From NCBI GenBank assembly GCA_037962975.1, contig CM075676.1, positions 94,682,001 to 94,746,000 of the forward strand: a stretch of 64,000 nucleotides of DNA, in the 5' to 3' direction. This stretch comes from Clitoria ternatea (Eukaryota > Streptophyta > Magnoliopsida > Fabales > Fabaceae). The notes below the pieces were generated by a model. That model was not told where the DNA came from. It was given only the letters and a program-made list of their open reading frames with translations, and did not search any database. The position numbers and the translations under genes are program-made. Each line of letters begins with the position of its first letter. The first letter of the stretch is position 1. Below are positions 1 to 12,800 of this stretch, in pieces.

Positions 1-393
1 ATGGCAAACAATCAAACTTACCAGAAACCACCATGATTTTGGTGTAAAACTCACAACTAAATTCATATAACGGCGTGATGCATTAATTACATGGTTTTTA
101 TTCCTAGCGAAGTAATGTATAAAAGCCCTCAATTGGATTTGCATATCAATGCTCCATTTTGATCAATTTCATATAAAACGATTTTAGAGTTCTTACGATT
201 TTAAAAATGGAAACTGTAAAGTTCTCTCTTAATATTACATCAAACACTGTGATCTTTCGGTGAGATGTTCGTAAATGATAAAGGGACAAAATCTCCTAAT
301 CAATTTTGAAAATGATACATAAAATATCAGAGTTTTTAATTTCATAATAAGAAACTGTGAACATTGCTTTCCTGATATTTCTTTTCCTTTTAG

Positions 394-1115
394 TTAAAAA
401 ATATAAATAAAATGTGAACTGGTCAGGTCCGGGGTCAAGGATCCGGACTGGGAACCAGACATAAAAGTTGGTGGTTTAAGTGTTTGTACATCGAGTCCGG
501 TCTTGTTGTCCTGGAGATCCTTCACACCAAGCTTTCGCGTTGATGGGGCGAAAAGTGGTGTCATCTGTGAAGATTCTCCGACGCTCAAGTTAGTGGAGTG
601 AATGAGAACTCAAAGAATACTTGAGCAATGCAATAATGTGAAAAAGAGTAAGAACAACGTAACCTTGCATGTGTATGAGAATATGCTATTTATAGGTGGA
701 AAATGAATCGTTAGGTGCAAGTGGGCCAGGAGGCTCTGATGCCTTGTTCAGCGTATCATTCAGAGTAGTTCAATACTCAGTGTACGATCAAAAGTAGTTC
801 AATGATTAGTGTACGATTCTGACACAGGAATGGGGAAGATCCACCTTTTCCCTATATCGCTCCTGTAGCTGTACTTTGCACCTTTTGACGGGTGACATAG
901 ACACTTTTTGTTGTGCAGGGTATCAATCGTGATAAGCGGTAAAGCCACTGATCCTATCGTAGTATAGGTGAAAGGTTATGCGTAACAGAAAAATGAGAAC
1001 GGGTCAGGTTATCCGGTGTCCTAGGTGCTATCGTGGATAAACCGGTGAAGGGAGAGCTCCTAGCACGGTATTTTTATAGTCCGAATGTTGACCTGTGATA
1101 CCGGTTGACATTCCT
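394..1115 (-). repeat. LTR-like retrotransposon fragment, left arm
   Basis: Read on the minus strand, this stretch looks like part of a plant LTR: a TATA-like CCTATAAATAGC, then about 100 bases later an ACTTGAGCGTCGGAG motif of the kind found near the R/U5 junction of many plant gypsy LTRs. No internal coding region, primer-binding site or target duplication could be tied to it, so it may be a solo LTR or a broken one. Boundaries are approximate. A short open frame of 64 codons lies in it and is not thought to be a gene. Confidence 0.4.
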
Positions 1116-1921
1116 GAACAGTCAAGATGACGTCTTAGTGTGGAGGCCAGTATCCAGACCGAATCAAAATAAAAAAGAGAAAGTTTCAAAAATCAATAAT
1201 TTGGGTTCTCTTCTTTTATATATAAATAAAACATTTTCATTTTATTTTATTTTTATCTTTTTTCTTTCTTTTTGAGCAAAAGGGGAAAGTTAAGAACTCT
1301 TTTCTTAAATTTTTTAAAATTTTATTTTATTTCTTATTCTTCCTCATTTTTTCCTATGATTTCGGACTTTTATTCTCTCCAACACTCTACACTCCACCTC
1401 CACTTCACTCAGATCCCTAAAAACCAATCCTAAAACCTGGTTTGTATTTTCCATACAAACTTACCACATCTAGTTCTTAAAAGAGTGATCACAACATAAA
1501 AAAACAGGACAATGTGAAAGAGATAGAAGGACAGTACAATCAAAACAGAGGGATTTAGATTCAAAAGAACACCAAAAAAAACAAGAAAAACATCACCTTC
1601 CAAACCAACCCAATATCATCCCTCAAAAACCATAACCTCACCACCACAACCACCCACAGACCTCTCTCTTTCCCTCACCACTAGTATCTCTCCACCTCTT
1701 TTCCTCATCCCCCCTATTTCTCAATTGCATTGTCGCTGCCCCTCACCTTCGTATCTTCCTTTTTTTTCTTATTCTGTGTGAATGTGTGGGGAAGGGGGGA
1801 TTAGGTTTGATTTAAGTCTTATGTGGCCAATGAAGCCTTATGGGCTTAGGCTCATCCTAAAAAATAAAACAATCTTCCGTTTTCAAAGGTTATATATGTT
1901 TGTGTGTCAAACCATGAATAA
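1116..1921. other. No gene seen; AT-rich, purine/pyrimidine-biased spacer
   Basis: No homology-supported coding region was recognised. The stretch has A/T runs and a pyrimidine-rich tract around 1590-1760. The mirror copy is about 28952-29758. Confidence 0.6.
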
Positions 1922-2092
1922 GATGATAGTTGTCTTAATGGTAAGATTTGACCTCTCCTCATGTAGGTGACACAGGTTTGAAACCTAACATTCCACATTT
2001 GTGCCTTTTATATTATTTTGTTTGTGATTACCCTAGTGGTAAGACTTGGTCACCTTTCACGCATGGGACACAGCTTTGAAACCCAACTCCCA
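1922..2092 (+). repeat. Two tandem tRNA-like (SINE-type) modules, left arm
   Basis: Two related units, about 1922-1990 and 2024-2092, each have an A-box-like part (TTAATGGTAAG, CTAGTGGTAAG) and about 35 bases later a B-box-like part (GGTTTGAAACC, GCTTTGAAACCC). This spacing is typical of RNA polymerase III internal promoters and of tRNA-derived SINE heads. They do not fold as true tRNA genes by eye, since no convincing acceptor stem is present. A possible third, decayed unit starts near 2177. Calling them SINE is an inference. Confidence 0.45.
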
Positions 2093-3825
2093 TCTTTACA
2101 CTATTTTTTTTTTGTTTTGCTTGTTGTAAGTTAATCATTACATCTATAGTGTTTGTGACATTCTTAACAAAAATGTAGTTATCCTAATGGCAATTTTTCA
2201 CATGTATTTTGTTTTGGGTTTTTATGTTGTTTTGCTTGTCTAATATTTTATTTCCTTTTCTTTTTCACACGTATTTTGTTTTTGTTTTTTTTGTTTTGCT
2301 TGTTTAATTTTCTATTTCTTTTTTTGCTTTATTTCCCTTTTTGGTTGTTTAGTATGTTTTATTGTGTGCTTTTTAAGGTAAATTTGTTAGTTATCTTCGA
2401 ACAAGAAACTCTTATTGTTCTCTAAATAAAATTTCTTTTCAAGTAAAAATATTTAAAAAATTAACAAAATTTCCCCCTTCAAATAAAATCAATTTTTTCC
2501 AAAAAATAGTCATTTTAAAATCTAAAAAAAAAACTAATTTTTAAATCAAGTCCACAAAAAACTACATCACCCTAATTTCGTGATGTCTTTGGGAATACAA
2601 AGTAACATAGGAGTATGAGATTAATTTAAATTAGACATCTTGTTAATCTTATTAAATTTTAAACATGTTCAATTTAAAATTACTTTTAAAATTTCCTTTC
2701 TCTCCATTCACATCGTTTAATTCATTTTTGAAAAGGATAAATAAATTTCTAGACTATTTAAAATAAACATAATTAATTGAGGTAAATCGTTTTGTAATAG
2801 ACAATGTAGAATGCTAATAATACCTTTCCCACTTGTAATCGATTCACAAATTTAGAATTTATGATATTTTAGATTTAAATAAATATCGGTGACAACTCCA
2901 TTTTTTAAAAGAATTTCAAAATTTCTTTTTACAATCAACCTTCCACTATGATCCTGATCGCAAGAGACACAAAGAGAACCATGTGTTAATCTAGATTCTA
3001 ATACCAATTGCTGAAATTAATTCATCTAATCACACATAATCATAGTATGTTCAAAGTAACTCTTAATCAATAACTAATTATCCATTAAATACATACCTAA
3101 CAAAAACCTATGATCGTTGCCTTAATTTTAGTCTCCAAAATGAGTCCATTAATCTGTTTCCTAATGGCTTCTGTTTTCCATTTGTAATATCTATCTAATG
3201 AGTAATCAATTATCCCAACCTAATTAAATGAGAACTTGAACTCATCATTGGACTCTAAACAAATAAGAACATTCATGTAAAACACTCAAGTAAATAATCC
3301 ATCTAAATAATAATTAATATAAATTATATTATAATTCATGTTATTGTCTTAATAATTAAATAATGTTAATCCATATAATTAACATTAATGTTAGAAAATA
3401 TCTAACACAAATACCTAAACCACATTAGTGGAATAATACAATATATTCTCACTTCTCCGTCACCCAACACTACCTGTTGGGAGAAATATGGCAGCAATTA
3501 CGATTGCCAATTTTATACAGCAAATGTGGTGTATGCTATATATTTTAAGGTGCCTTCAACGCATTAACTACTAAGAATTTATAGTTGGGAACAAATTGGT
3601 CACATGCGTTTTAGAAATGCTACACTCATTCAAAGACCACCATGCAAAAATCAGATTTACGTTGATAGGCTCCAAGGAATGTGAAGAACTTGAACACAGG
3701 TATCCTACTCGCATGTAATGCATCATTGATCCAAAATTTTACACAACCACGAAAAATCTACATTTACGATACAAAAACAGTATAAATGGAGTTCTGTTTA
3801 TGTCTAACAATTAACAGCTATCAAT
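2093..3825. other. No gene seen; AT-rich region downstream of left SmF
   Basis: Long AT-rich non-coding stretch between the SINE-like modules and the SmF stop codon. It should contain the SmF 3' untranslated part close to 3826. Homopolymer lengths differ from the mirror copy, for example the T-run at 2103. Confidence 0.6.
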
Positions 3826-3895
3826 CTAATCTCCAGCGGCATCCTCAATTTCCTCATCCTCTGGTACTCCACGAAGATAGAGAACATTGTTACAT
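3826..3895 (-). other. SmF: SmF last exon (left arm)
   Basis: Seventy-base terminal exon encoding the second Sm motif and acidic tail, ending in TAG at 3826-3828. The acceptor CTAG precedes it at 3896-3899 on the minus strand. It is separated from exon 4 by the copia-bearing intron. Confidence 0.9.
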
Positions 3896-6800
3896 CTAGA
3901 AATCAAACAATAAAGTAAGACTTTCACTGTTGTATTCAAGAAATGACATTTTCAAATGTCTAAGGTCAGATTGAGCAGATGAAATAGTCTAATCAAGAGC
4001 AAATACTTGCTTTCCAGTGCCGCTGTCAGATACTATTCAAAAACACAAAAAACACCAGTGTTGCTGCCTTTTTAACAAAAAGTTTATTTACAAGATGAAA
4101 CAAATTCAAGAGCAGGGATGATAGTACAGACATGAATCAGCATTGCCAATAGTTATGCAGAATGATGTGTGAAAGAGGGGAATAATAACAACCATTCAAT
4201 CATGACATTCATATGGATAATCAACAATAGATTTATGTAAAAGAGTAAAACTAATGCTGACCATCTAAGAATGAATATAATATTAAGCTCCCCCACATGA
4301 TAAGGATTCAGCATAGAAAGAGAAAAGTAGATTTGGGCAATGCGATGTTTAACTAACATAACCTTGTTGGCAATTAGATATTAGTTTCTGTTTTTTTATT
4401 AAATGTATTTTTCTGTTTTGATTAATATGGTCAACTGATGACCTATTATTCAGGGATATGGTGTCATGGATTTAGGAAACCACCCATGAATTCATACGTG
4501 GAGTTAGTGGGTGCAGAGTCAGTTTTTCTATTTTTTTGTCTTTGGTTGTATGGCTATAAAGCCTAAAGTTTGCAATTGGAATAAAGGGAGAATTTTCACA
4601 GAAACAGAAAACCTTACTATTGTGTCAACAATTGGTATCGGAGCTCCTTCATAGGGGCCTGAACCAGAATATTATTGAGTGTGTGAAATCACCTGTGAGT
4701 GAAAGAAACCAACAACATCCTCTATAGAAAAGAAGAAGAAACATGGCAGAATCGAACAACAACAAATATGTGCAGCCTGCAATCCCCAGATTTGATGGGC
4801 ATTATGACCATTGGGCAATTTTCTTCGCTCTAAGGAGTATTGGCATTTGGTAGAGCATGGGATCTCAGTTGTTACAGGTAAAACAAATGCGTCAGGAAGC
4901 TGAACTCAAGACCATGGCAGAACAACAACTGAAGGACTTGAAGATAAAGAATTATCTATATCAAGCCATCGATCGTGAAATTTTAGATACCATCCTCAAT
5001 GATGATACGTCCAAAGACATTTGGGACTCTATGAAACAAAAATTTCAAGGGTCTACAAGGGTTAAAAGAGCACAGTTGCAAGCTCTGCTTCGGGAATTTG
5101 AAATGCTGCAAATGAAGGAAGATGAAACAGTCAATTCATACTTTGCCCGCACCTTGAAAATTGCTAAAAGTATGAAAGCATGTGGTGAAAGCATGCAGGA
5201 GAACATTATTGCTGCAAAAATCTTGAGGTCCATGATTCCAAAATTTAATTATGTTGTGTGCTCGATTGATGAATCTAATAATTTGGACACTATGACGATC
5301 GATGAATTGCAAAGTAGTCTTTTAGTTCATGAGCAAAGGATGATGTATCATGAAGAGGAGGAACAGGCACTGCAGATTACCTATGAAGATAGGGGAGGAA
5401 GAGGACGAGGAAGAGAGAGAGGAAGAGGAAGAGTTTCTTTCTGTGGTAGAGGCAGAGGGAGACGTTCAATCAACAAAGCTGAAATTGAATGTTTCAAGTG
5501 TCACAAATTAGGACATTTTCAATATGAATGTCCTACCTGGGAAAAAAAAATAAATTATGCTGAGGTGGAATACAAGGTAGATCAGGAGGATGAACTCTTG
5601 CTAATGGCTTATCTTGATTTTAAGCAAGGAGCGACAGAGGAATGGTTTCTCGACTCCGGGTGCAGCAACCACATGAGTGGTAACAAAGATTGGTTCTCGG
5701 AATTAGATGAGAATTTTAGACATGCAGTAAAACTTGGTAATGACACTCGAATAGTTGTAATGGGGAAAGGAAGTGTCCGGTTGAATGTTAACGGAGTCAT
5801 ACATGTAATCTCACATGTGTACTACGTTCCAGAACTAAAGAACAATTTACTAAGTATAGGACAACTCCAAGAGAAGGGCTTGTCTATACTAATTCAGAAT
5901 GGGAAGTGTAAAGTCTCTCATCCTGAAAGAGGACAGATTATGGAAATAGATATGAAGGGAAATAGGATGTTTGTACTAACAGCTACCAAGGCACTGTTGA
6001 ATTCAACATGTTTTCAGATGGAACTAGAGGAAGGGTCACAACTTTGGCACTACCGATTTGGTCCCTTAAGCTACAGTGGCTTGAAGACACTTTCCTCCAA
6101 GCCAATGGTGAATGGACTGCCTACTATCACAGTTCCAAGAGAGATCTGTACGCACTGTCTGACTGGGAACATCAAACAAACTTCAACTAGTGCATGCAGA
6201 CATATGTGGACCTATCAATCCAATATCAAACAGCAACAAAAGGTATATTCTGAGTTTCATAGATGATTTTTCCCGTAAAATCTGGCTTTATTTCTTGAAT
6301 GAAAAATCAGAAACCTTTTCACTCTTTAAAAGGTTCAAGGTGCTAGTTGAAAAGGAAGCTGGTGTAAGCATTGGATGTTTGAGGACAGATAGAGGAGGTG
6401 AATTCACTTCAAATGAATTCAGTGAATTTTGTAAGAGCCATGGCATACATAGGCAACTGACTGCAGCCTACACACCTCAGCAAAATGGAGTTGCGGAGAG
6501 GAAGAATAGAACAATTATGAACATGGTGCGATCTATGCTGGTTGGAAAACAAGTTCCTAAAATATTTTGGGCTGAAGCTGCAAGGTGGGGTGTTCATGTT
6601 CTCAACAGAAGTCCTACAACAGCTATACAAAACAAAACTCCCGAAGAAGCATGGAGTGGAGTGAAGCCTACTGTTGATTACTTTCGAGTATTTGGATGTT
6701 TGGCTCATGTCCATATACCAGATCAACACCGAGTAAAACTGGATGATAGAAGCAAGAAATGTGTGCTCCTAGGAGTAAGCGATGAATCAAAGGCATATCG

Positions 6801-9800
6801 ATTATTTGATCCTGTCAACAAAAAGGTTTTAATCAGCAAAGATGTGTTTTTTGAGGAACAAAAAGGCTGGAATTGGAAGCAGAACGCAGAACATCAACAG
6901 GATATTCTAAAGTGGGGAGGTAATGAAGAGTATATAAGTGATTCCGAAGAGCGGTCTGAAGAAAATGTTGAGGAAAGTACTGGTGCTCAAGAAACTAAGG
7001 ATCAAAATGAAGATGCTGAGAACAGTTCTGCAGATATTGATACTTATCCTAATGACTCTCATATTATTGATTATGAGACTCCAGTTGAAGGGAGGGTTAG
7101 AAGGAATAGGAGAGAACCAGTTTGGATGAAAGATTACGAAAGAGGAGAAAATCTATCAGATGATAATGGCTTAAATGTAATGATGGTTACTGAGGATGAC
7201 CCAATCTCATTTGAGGAAGCTATTAAGAGTGAGAAGTGGAGAAATGCAATGATGAAAGAGATGGAATCAATAGAGAAAAACATGACTTGAGAGCTGACTG
7301 ATTTGCCAAGAGGAGTAAAGCCAATTGGAGTCAAATGGATCTTCAAAACCAAATTTAATAGACAAGTTCAAAGCCCGGTTGGTAGCTAAAGGATACGTGC
7401 AACAATATGGAGTGGATTATACAGAAGTATTTGCCCCGGTGGCCAGGCTTGACACAATTCGCTTAATACTTGCTATAGCAGCACAGTATAACTGGAATGT
7501 ATTTCAGCTGGATGTGAAGAGTACCTTTCTTCACGGAGAACTTAAAGAGGACATCTATGTGCAGCAACCAAATGGCTTTGTAAAAAGGGGTGAAGAAGAG
7601 AAAGTGTACAAATTAAAAAAGGCACTTTATGGTCTTAAACAGGCACCGAGAGCATGGTATAACAAAATAGAGGCTTATTTTGTTCGAAATGGATTTGATA
7701 GATGCCTTTGTGAACATACCTTGTTCACAAAATCAAAGGAGGGAGGTAAAATTTTAATTGTAAGTCTCTATGTAGATGACTTAATATATACTGGAAATGA
7801 TGGAAGTATGTGTGTTGAGTTTAGAAAATCCATGATGACAGAATTTGATATGTCGGATCTGGGCAAAATGAGGTATTTTCTTGGTGTTGAAGTTATGCAG
7901 AATTCAAGCGGAATATTTATATGTCAGAGGAAACATGCTCAAGAAGTGTTGTCACGGTTTAGCATGGAAAATTGTAATGCAGTCAAGAATCCAATTGTTC
8001 CAGGTACAAGATTGTCAAAAAATGATGCAAGAACCAAGGTGGATGCAACTCTGTTCAAACAAGTAGTTGGCAGTCTTATGTATTTGACTGCAACCCGGCC
8101 AGATTTAATGTATGGAGTAAGCTTGATCAGTAGGTTTATGACCCGTCCCACTGAATCTCACTGGTTTGCAGCTAAAAGAATATTAAGATACTTGAAAGGA
8201 ACAACTGAACTAGGGATCTACTACAAGAAAGGGGAAAACGCAAAGATTGTAGCATATTCTGACAGTGATTTTGCTGGGGATATAGATGATAGAAGAAGTA
8301 CTTCTGGATTTGTATTTTTATTTGGCTTTGGAGCAGTCTCATGGTCCTCAAAGAAACAACCAGTGGTCACATTATCCACCACAAAAGCTAAGTATATAGC
8401 TGCTGCCTCTTGTGCATGTCAATGTATTTGGATTCAAAGGGTGTTGGAGAAGCTAAGCCTTGAAGAAGAGAAGAGCACACTGATTCTATGCGACAACAGT
8501 TCTACTATACAACTATCAAAGAATCCAGTGTTACATGGGAGGAGCAAACATATAGACATTAAATTTCATTTTTTACAAGACTTAGTGAAAGAAGGAACTG
8601 TCAAGTTAAGGGTGCGTTTAGTTACAAAAAATTATTCTAATTTTCTGGGAAAAGTTTTCTGCTTGTTTTCCAAAATTTTCATTTCCTGGAATAACTAGAA
8701 AAATTTTGAAAACATGTTTAGATGATATGATAGTTTTCTAATTTGGAAAACCAGAAAACTAGAAAAGTTGTTCAATTGCACTCAATTTTCTAATTTTTTA
8801 AAGCATTTTTTAATTTAAATTAATTGAAATATGTATTATATATATATATTATTTATGATAGTATTGTATAGTATATGTATCACATAAAAACTGTAACAAA
8901 AATTTAAAATAAGATTAAAATGAGAGCAAATGAGCAACTGAGCGTGTCTTTAAATATATTGTAAAATAGTTACAATGATTCAAATTTCTTGCCTTCGGTG
9001 ACGAGTCGCATTGTAGTTATTCCATAAGCTATTAACAATTGATTCTCGTAATTGAATCATTGCATTATTATACAGCAAATTTAAGTTTCCATTTGGTCCA
9101 TAAGTTTATCAACAATTGTTCACTCAGTCTTGAGCACAAATTACAAACAAAGTTTATGCAGAATTTTTAACAATTTTTCAAAGTTCAGAGAAATCTTAGA
9201 ATGACAGATTTAATTGATTTATCTTTATACACAGTTCACAACTTTGTTCTCCTAATTGAAAGTCTCAGGACTTTGTAGCCAATGAAATCCAACATTACAA
9301 TTAACATGCACGAGACCAAGACTTAATGTACTCCTAAATCATGTGATATCACTCATTTCTATCATGCAGATCTGGGATTTTAGAAAGGACATACTGAAAT
9401 CTTCCTGTTCCTTATATTATTTCATATTAAAATACTATGGTATTCAATACGTTATGTGTTATTCTTTTAATTACTATATTTTTAAAATATAAATAGACAT
9501 TCACATATACCTGTTATAATTATCTGCGGCAATGAGTACCTGTAAATTTTAACAGCTACAAATTTGAAATATGACATAACTTCTTCATGGAAAAGTTTCT
9601 GAACTTAATATGTTAGAAATGCTTGATGACATCATGCTGTAAAAAATACTATAGTAAAATGTCTTATGAACAATATGAGTCATGCTTCCATAAATCAATA
9701 ATTGGTACATATTTTGTGGAATACTTAGAATGTGTACGGACAATTAATTGTATGTATAGGAGTAGAATCAGTTGAAACAGACTTGGCAAATGATCAAGTC

Positions 9801-12800
9801 ATAGTAAAAGGTGCAATCGACCCTGCTAAGCTTGTTCATCATGTGTACAAGAGGACCAAAAAACAAGCCTCTATTGTGAAAGAGGAAGAAAAGAAGGAGG
9901 AAGAAGGAAAGAAAGAAGAGGACAAAAAGGAAGAGAAAGAAGAAGAGAAAAAGGAAGTTGAGGAAAACAAGGGAGAAGAAGATAACAAAACTGAAATCAA
10001 GCGAAGTGAATTCTGGCCAACCAAAAACTACATCGACTATGCCTATGCCCCTCAGATGTTCAGTGACGAGAACCCAAATGCCTGCTCTATTATGTAAACC
10101 AACAATTTGTGTGCTGCAAATTCTGTATTAAAGTAGTTTTCCTTTCAATATTATTATTAGAGCTTGTCGCTAAGAATATGTAGAGGTGCGCGTATGTTAA
10201 GGTATATTCATTCTTTTTCATGGCATCCCTCTTACATTGTTGTGCTTATGAGCTTTCAAGTATATTCCTTTCCAATGGGTGAGTAGAAGACTAGAAGTGC
10301 TTCAGCTGGTGTTATAAAATAAAAAAAAAGGTACTTCAGCTGGTGTAAGTGTTTACATTCTTCTCTGAATTTTGGTCTAAAACTTATTTATTTACCTATT
10401 AATGTTGGCATCAAAAGTTGCAGGTAATAGTTTCTCTCTAAGACTGTTCAGAATTCTTGAATTAGTCATGGCTGCCTTGAGAAAGTAAGGCAGTGCTTAT
10501 TATAATTGAGTCACAATTCTTAAAATCAATTTTAGTATTCAATTTATTGGCTATTGGCTTCAGTAAATTATCATCTCAGATCTCTTTTCAAGCAGAATAG
10601 CTTTTTCATTAGTAGAATGCGGCTGATGAGCAACTCATGGGTGATGGATGAATCTGTTGCCCACAATTTCTGTATTGACTTGTGCTAAGTTGGTAGAAGT
10701 GGATTTGGGTAAGATGTTGACCAGACATTTCAATTATAAGGCGTTCAAAATGCAGTACTGGGACATATAAATTGACAGAATATGAAAGGTTTAGAATGTA
10801 TGACTTGGCTTAGTCTCAATTTCGCAATCAGCACCATTCCCTTCTTGTTATGGCCCATAAACTCATACCCCAATTTGTTATGACTGAATAAGCTTTCATA
10901 CTATAACAATTTTGGCAAAAGAAATATTCTGTGTCTTGTATACACAATGAGTGACAGATATTTCAACCAGTTACAAGTAACAGAAATTTTTGATCTCTTA
11001 TTCATGAAGTTGTGTGTCTCAATTTTGGGAATGGTTCAAATATTTATTGGATAACTTCACTTAGCACCATTTAGTTTTAAGATGAAATACAACATAGTTA
11101 TAAGAGAAGCAATCATAAGAAAGAATATAACAAAAAAGTAGATGAAATGCACCCATGTTCTAGTTTCCATATTATAGTGCATGGCCAGAGCAGAAAATAC
11201 CTCAAAGTTGACCTTTGCTAAATCAAGAATTCTGAAATTAGAAGCTGGGGTATGAAATTCACCAGTAGCGTCGCGATGAATACGAAGGCTTGAGGAAGAA
11301 GATGAAGAAACGACGCACTAGAGCTTTCAATGAATGAAGAAAATAGACTCTATAAACAGAGGAAGAGAGACTCTTAAATAGAGGAAGAAGATACATGAAG
11401 AAGGGAGGAAGAAGGCGCGAGCGGTCAACGAAAGCTTTTCCAATTTAGAATACCACCTTTTCCAATTTTTTAATTTTCTTAGAAAACCATTTAAAATAGT
11501 TTTTTAATTTTCTTAAAAAATAGAAAATCAGGTTTTCTATTTTTCTTAAAAAAATTTAAAATATTTTATAAATAAACAGCTTTTTTAGTTTTCTAATTTT
11601 TCTAAGAATAATTTTCTATTTTTCCAAAAAAACTCATGAACTAAACGCAGCCTAAGTTACTGTAGCTCACAGACTCAGGTTGCCGATATAATGACCAAGC
11701 CACTCAAGTTAGAGCAATTCCTAAAGCTGCGAAGGATGTTAGGCATGATGGAAGCTTCAGAGATAAACTAAATGCTACTACATCTAGTTTAAGGGAGGGA
11801 ATGTTGGCAATTAGATATTAGTTTCTGTTTTTTTATTAAATGTATTTTTCTGTTTTGATTAATATGGTCAACTGATGACTTATTATTCAGGGATATGGTG
11901 TCATGGATTTAGGAAACCACCCATGAATTCATACGTGGAGTTAGTGGGTGCAGAGTCAGTTTTTCTATTTTTTTTGTCTTTGGTTGTATGGCTATAAAGC
12001 CTAAAGTTTGCAATTGGAATAAAGGGAGAATTTTCACAGAAACAGAAAACCTTACTATTGTGTTAACAAACCTGAGATCAATTTCTCAATTTTACTAACA
12101 AAATTCAAACACAATGCATCATGTTATCTTGTAGGTCCCAGATTATGTTACAAAACAGAATTAAAAAAGGAAAAGAAAAGAGGGACAGAAGATTTAATAG
12201 ATAGAGAAACAGAGCCTAGTTTTAGTTTCCAAGTTGACATCAATTACAAAGCATACTGTAAAGCCATATTGAGAATTTACATGTATGAGCTAGCCAAAAC
12301 ACAAAAATCAATCAATAGAAAAAAAAATCACTAGAAAAAGTAGAATAGTTGACATGCAATTACAAGCTACCTGATTAATATCTCTCCTAGGTTTCCGGTA
12401 AACTGTCCCTCAATATACTCTTCAGTGTTGGCCAACTACAGAAAGATTAAGAGATATTAAAAAAATGTTAGCAACTACGCCAAGAGCCCCACCCCCCCCC
12501 CCCACCCCAAAAAAAAATAAAATTATTGTAACATAACAGATTTAATTTTAAAAGTGCACCTGCAAGTTCATATAGGAATCAACTGAAACAAGATAACCTG
12601 AAAAATAAAATTAAAAGAAAAACACGCAATTAACAATTGATTTTAAAAAAAAAAAACAAATAACACTGAAAGAACAGTAGAAAAATTGGGAAAGAATAGA
12701 TACCCTTGTACTCCATTCCCCACTTGAGTTTCACAATAACAGGCTTCCCAGTTAAATTGTTCAAGAATGGCTTGGGATTAACTGGAATAGTCTGCAAAAT

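Larger units (their letters stand above)
4743..11771 (+). pseudogene. Copia gag-pol polyprotein, broken, left copy
   Basis: The coding order is gag with a CCHC zinc knuckle (CFKCHKLGHFQYEC), aspartic protease (WFLDSGCSNHMSG), integrase with a D-D-E core (HADICGP, RTDRGGEF, NGVAERKN), reverse transcriptase with YVDD, and RNase H. The tail MTKPLKLEQFLK follows the nested insertion and ends at 11771. Breaks shared with the right copy are frame changes in the gag start (about 4830-4890), a frame change at about 6180 with loss of the region before the integrase core, and TGA for Trp at 7288-7290. A 14-bp deletion near 7356, just before the RT core, is private to this copy. The RNase H end is interrupted at 8610 by the PIF/Harbinger element. 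The element cannot make its own proteins. Confidence 0.93.
4365..12068 (+). mobile_element. Ty1/copia LTR retrotransposon in SmF intron 4, left copy
   Basis: The element is 7704 bp including a nested insertion. It is bounded by LTRs 4365-4630 and 11802-12068 that start TGTTGG and end ACA, with a perfect 5-bp target duplication AACCT (4360-4364 and 12069-12073). The primer-binding site TGGTATCGGAGC (4633-4644) resembles the initiator-Met tRNA site TGGTATCAGAGC. A purine tract AAGGGAGGGA precedes the 3' LTR. The gene order gag-protease-integrase-RT-RNase H places it in Ty1/copia. The two LTRs differ by about two substitutions and one base of a homopolymer. It is antisense to SmF. Confidence 0.96.

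Noticed and set aside
1922..2092. True tRNA genes
   Set aside because: A- and B-box-like parts exist, but no acceptor stem or anticodon arm could be paired.
9839..10024. Ser/Phe-rich minus-strand frame
   Set aside because: Antisense of the Lys/Glu-rich HIPP linker.
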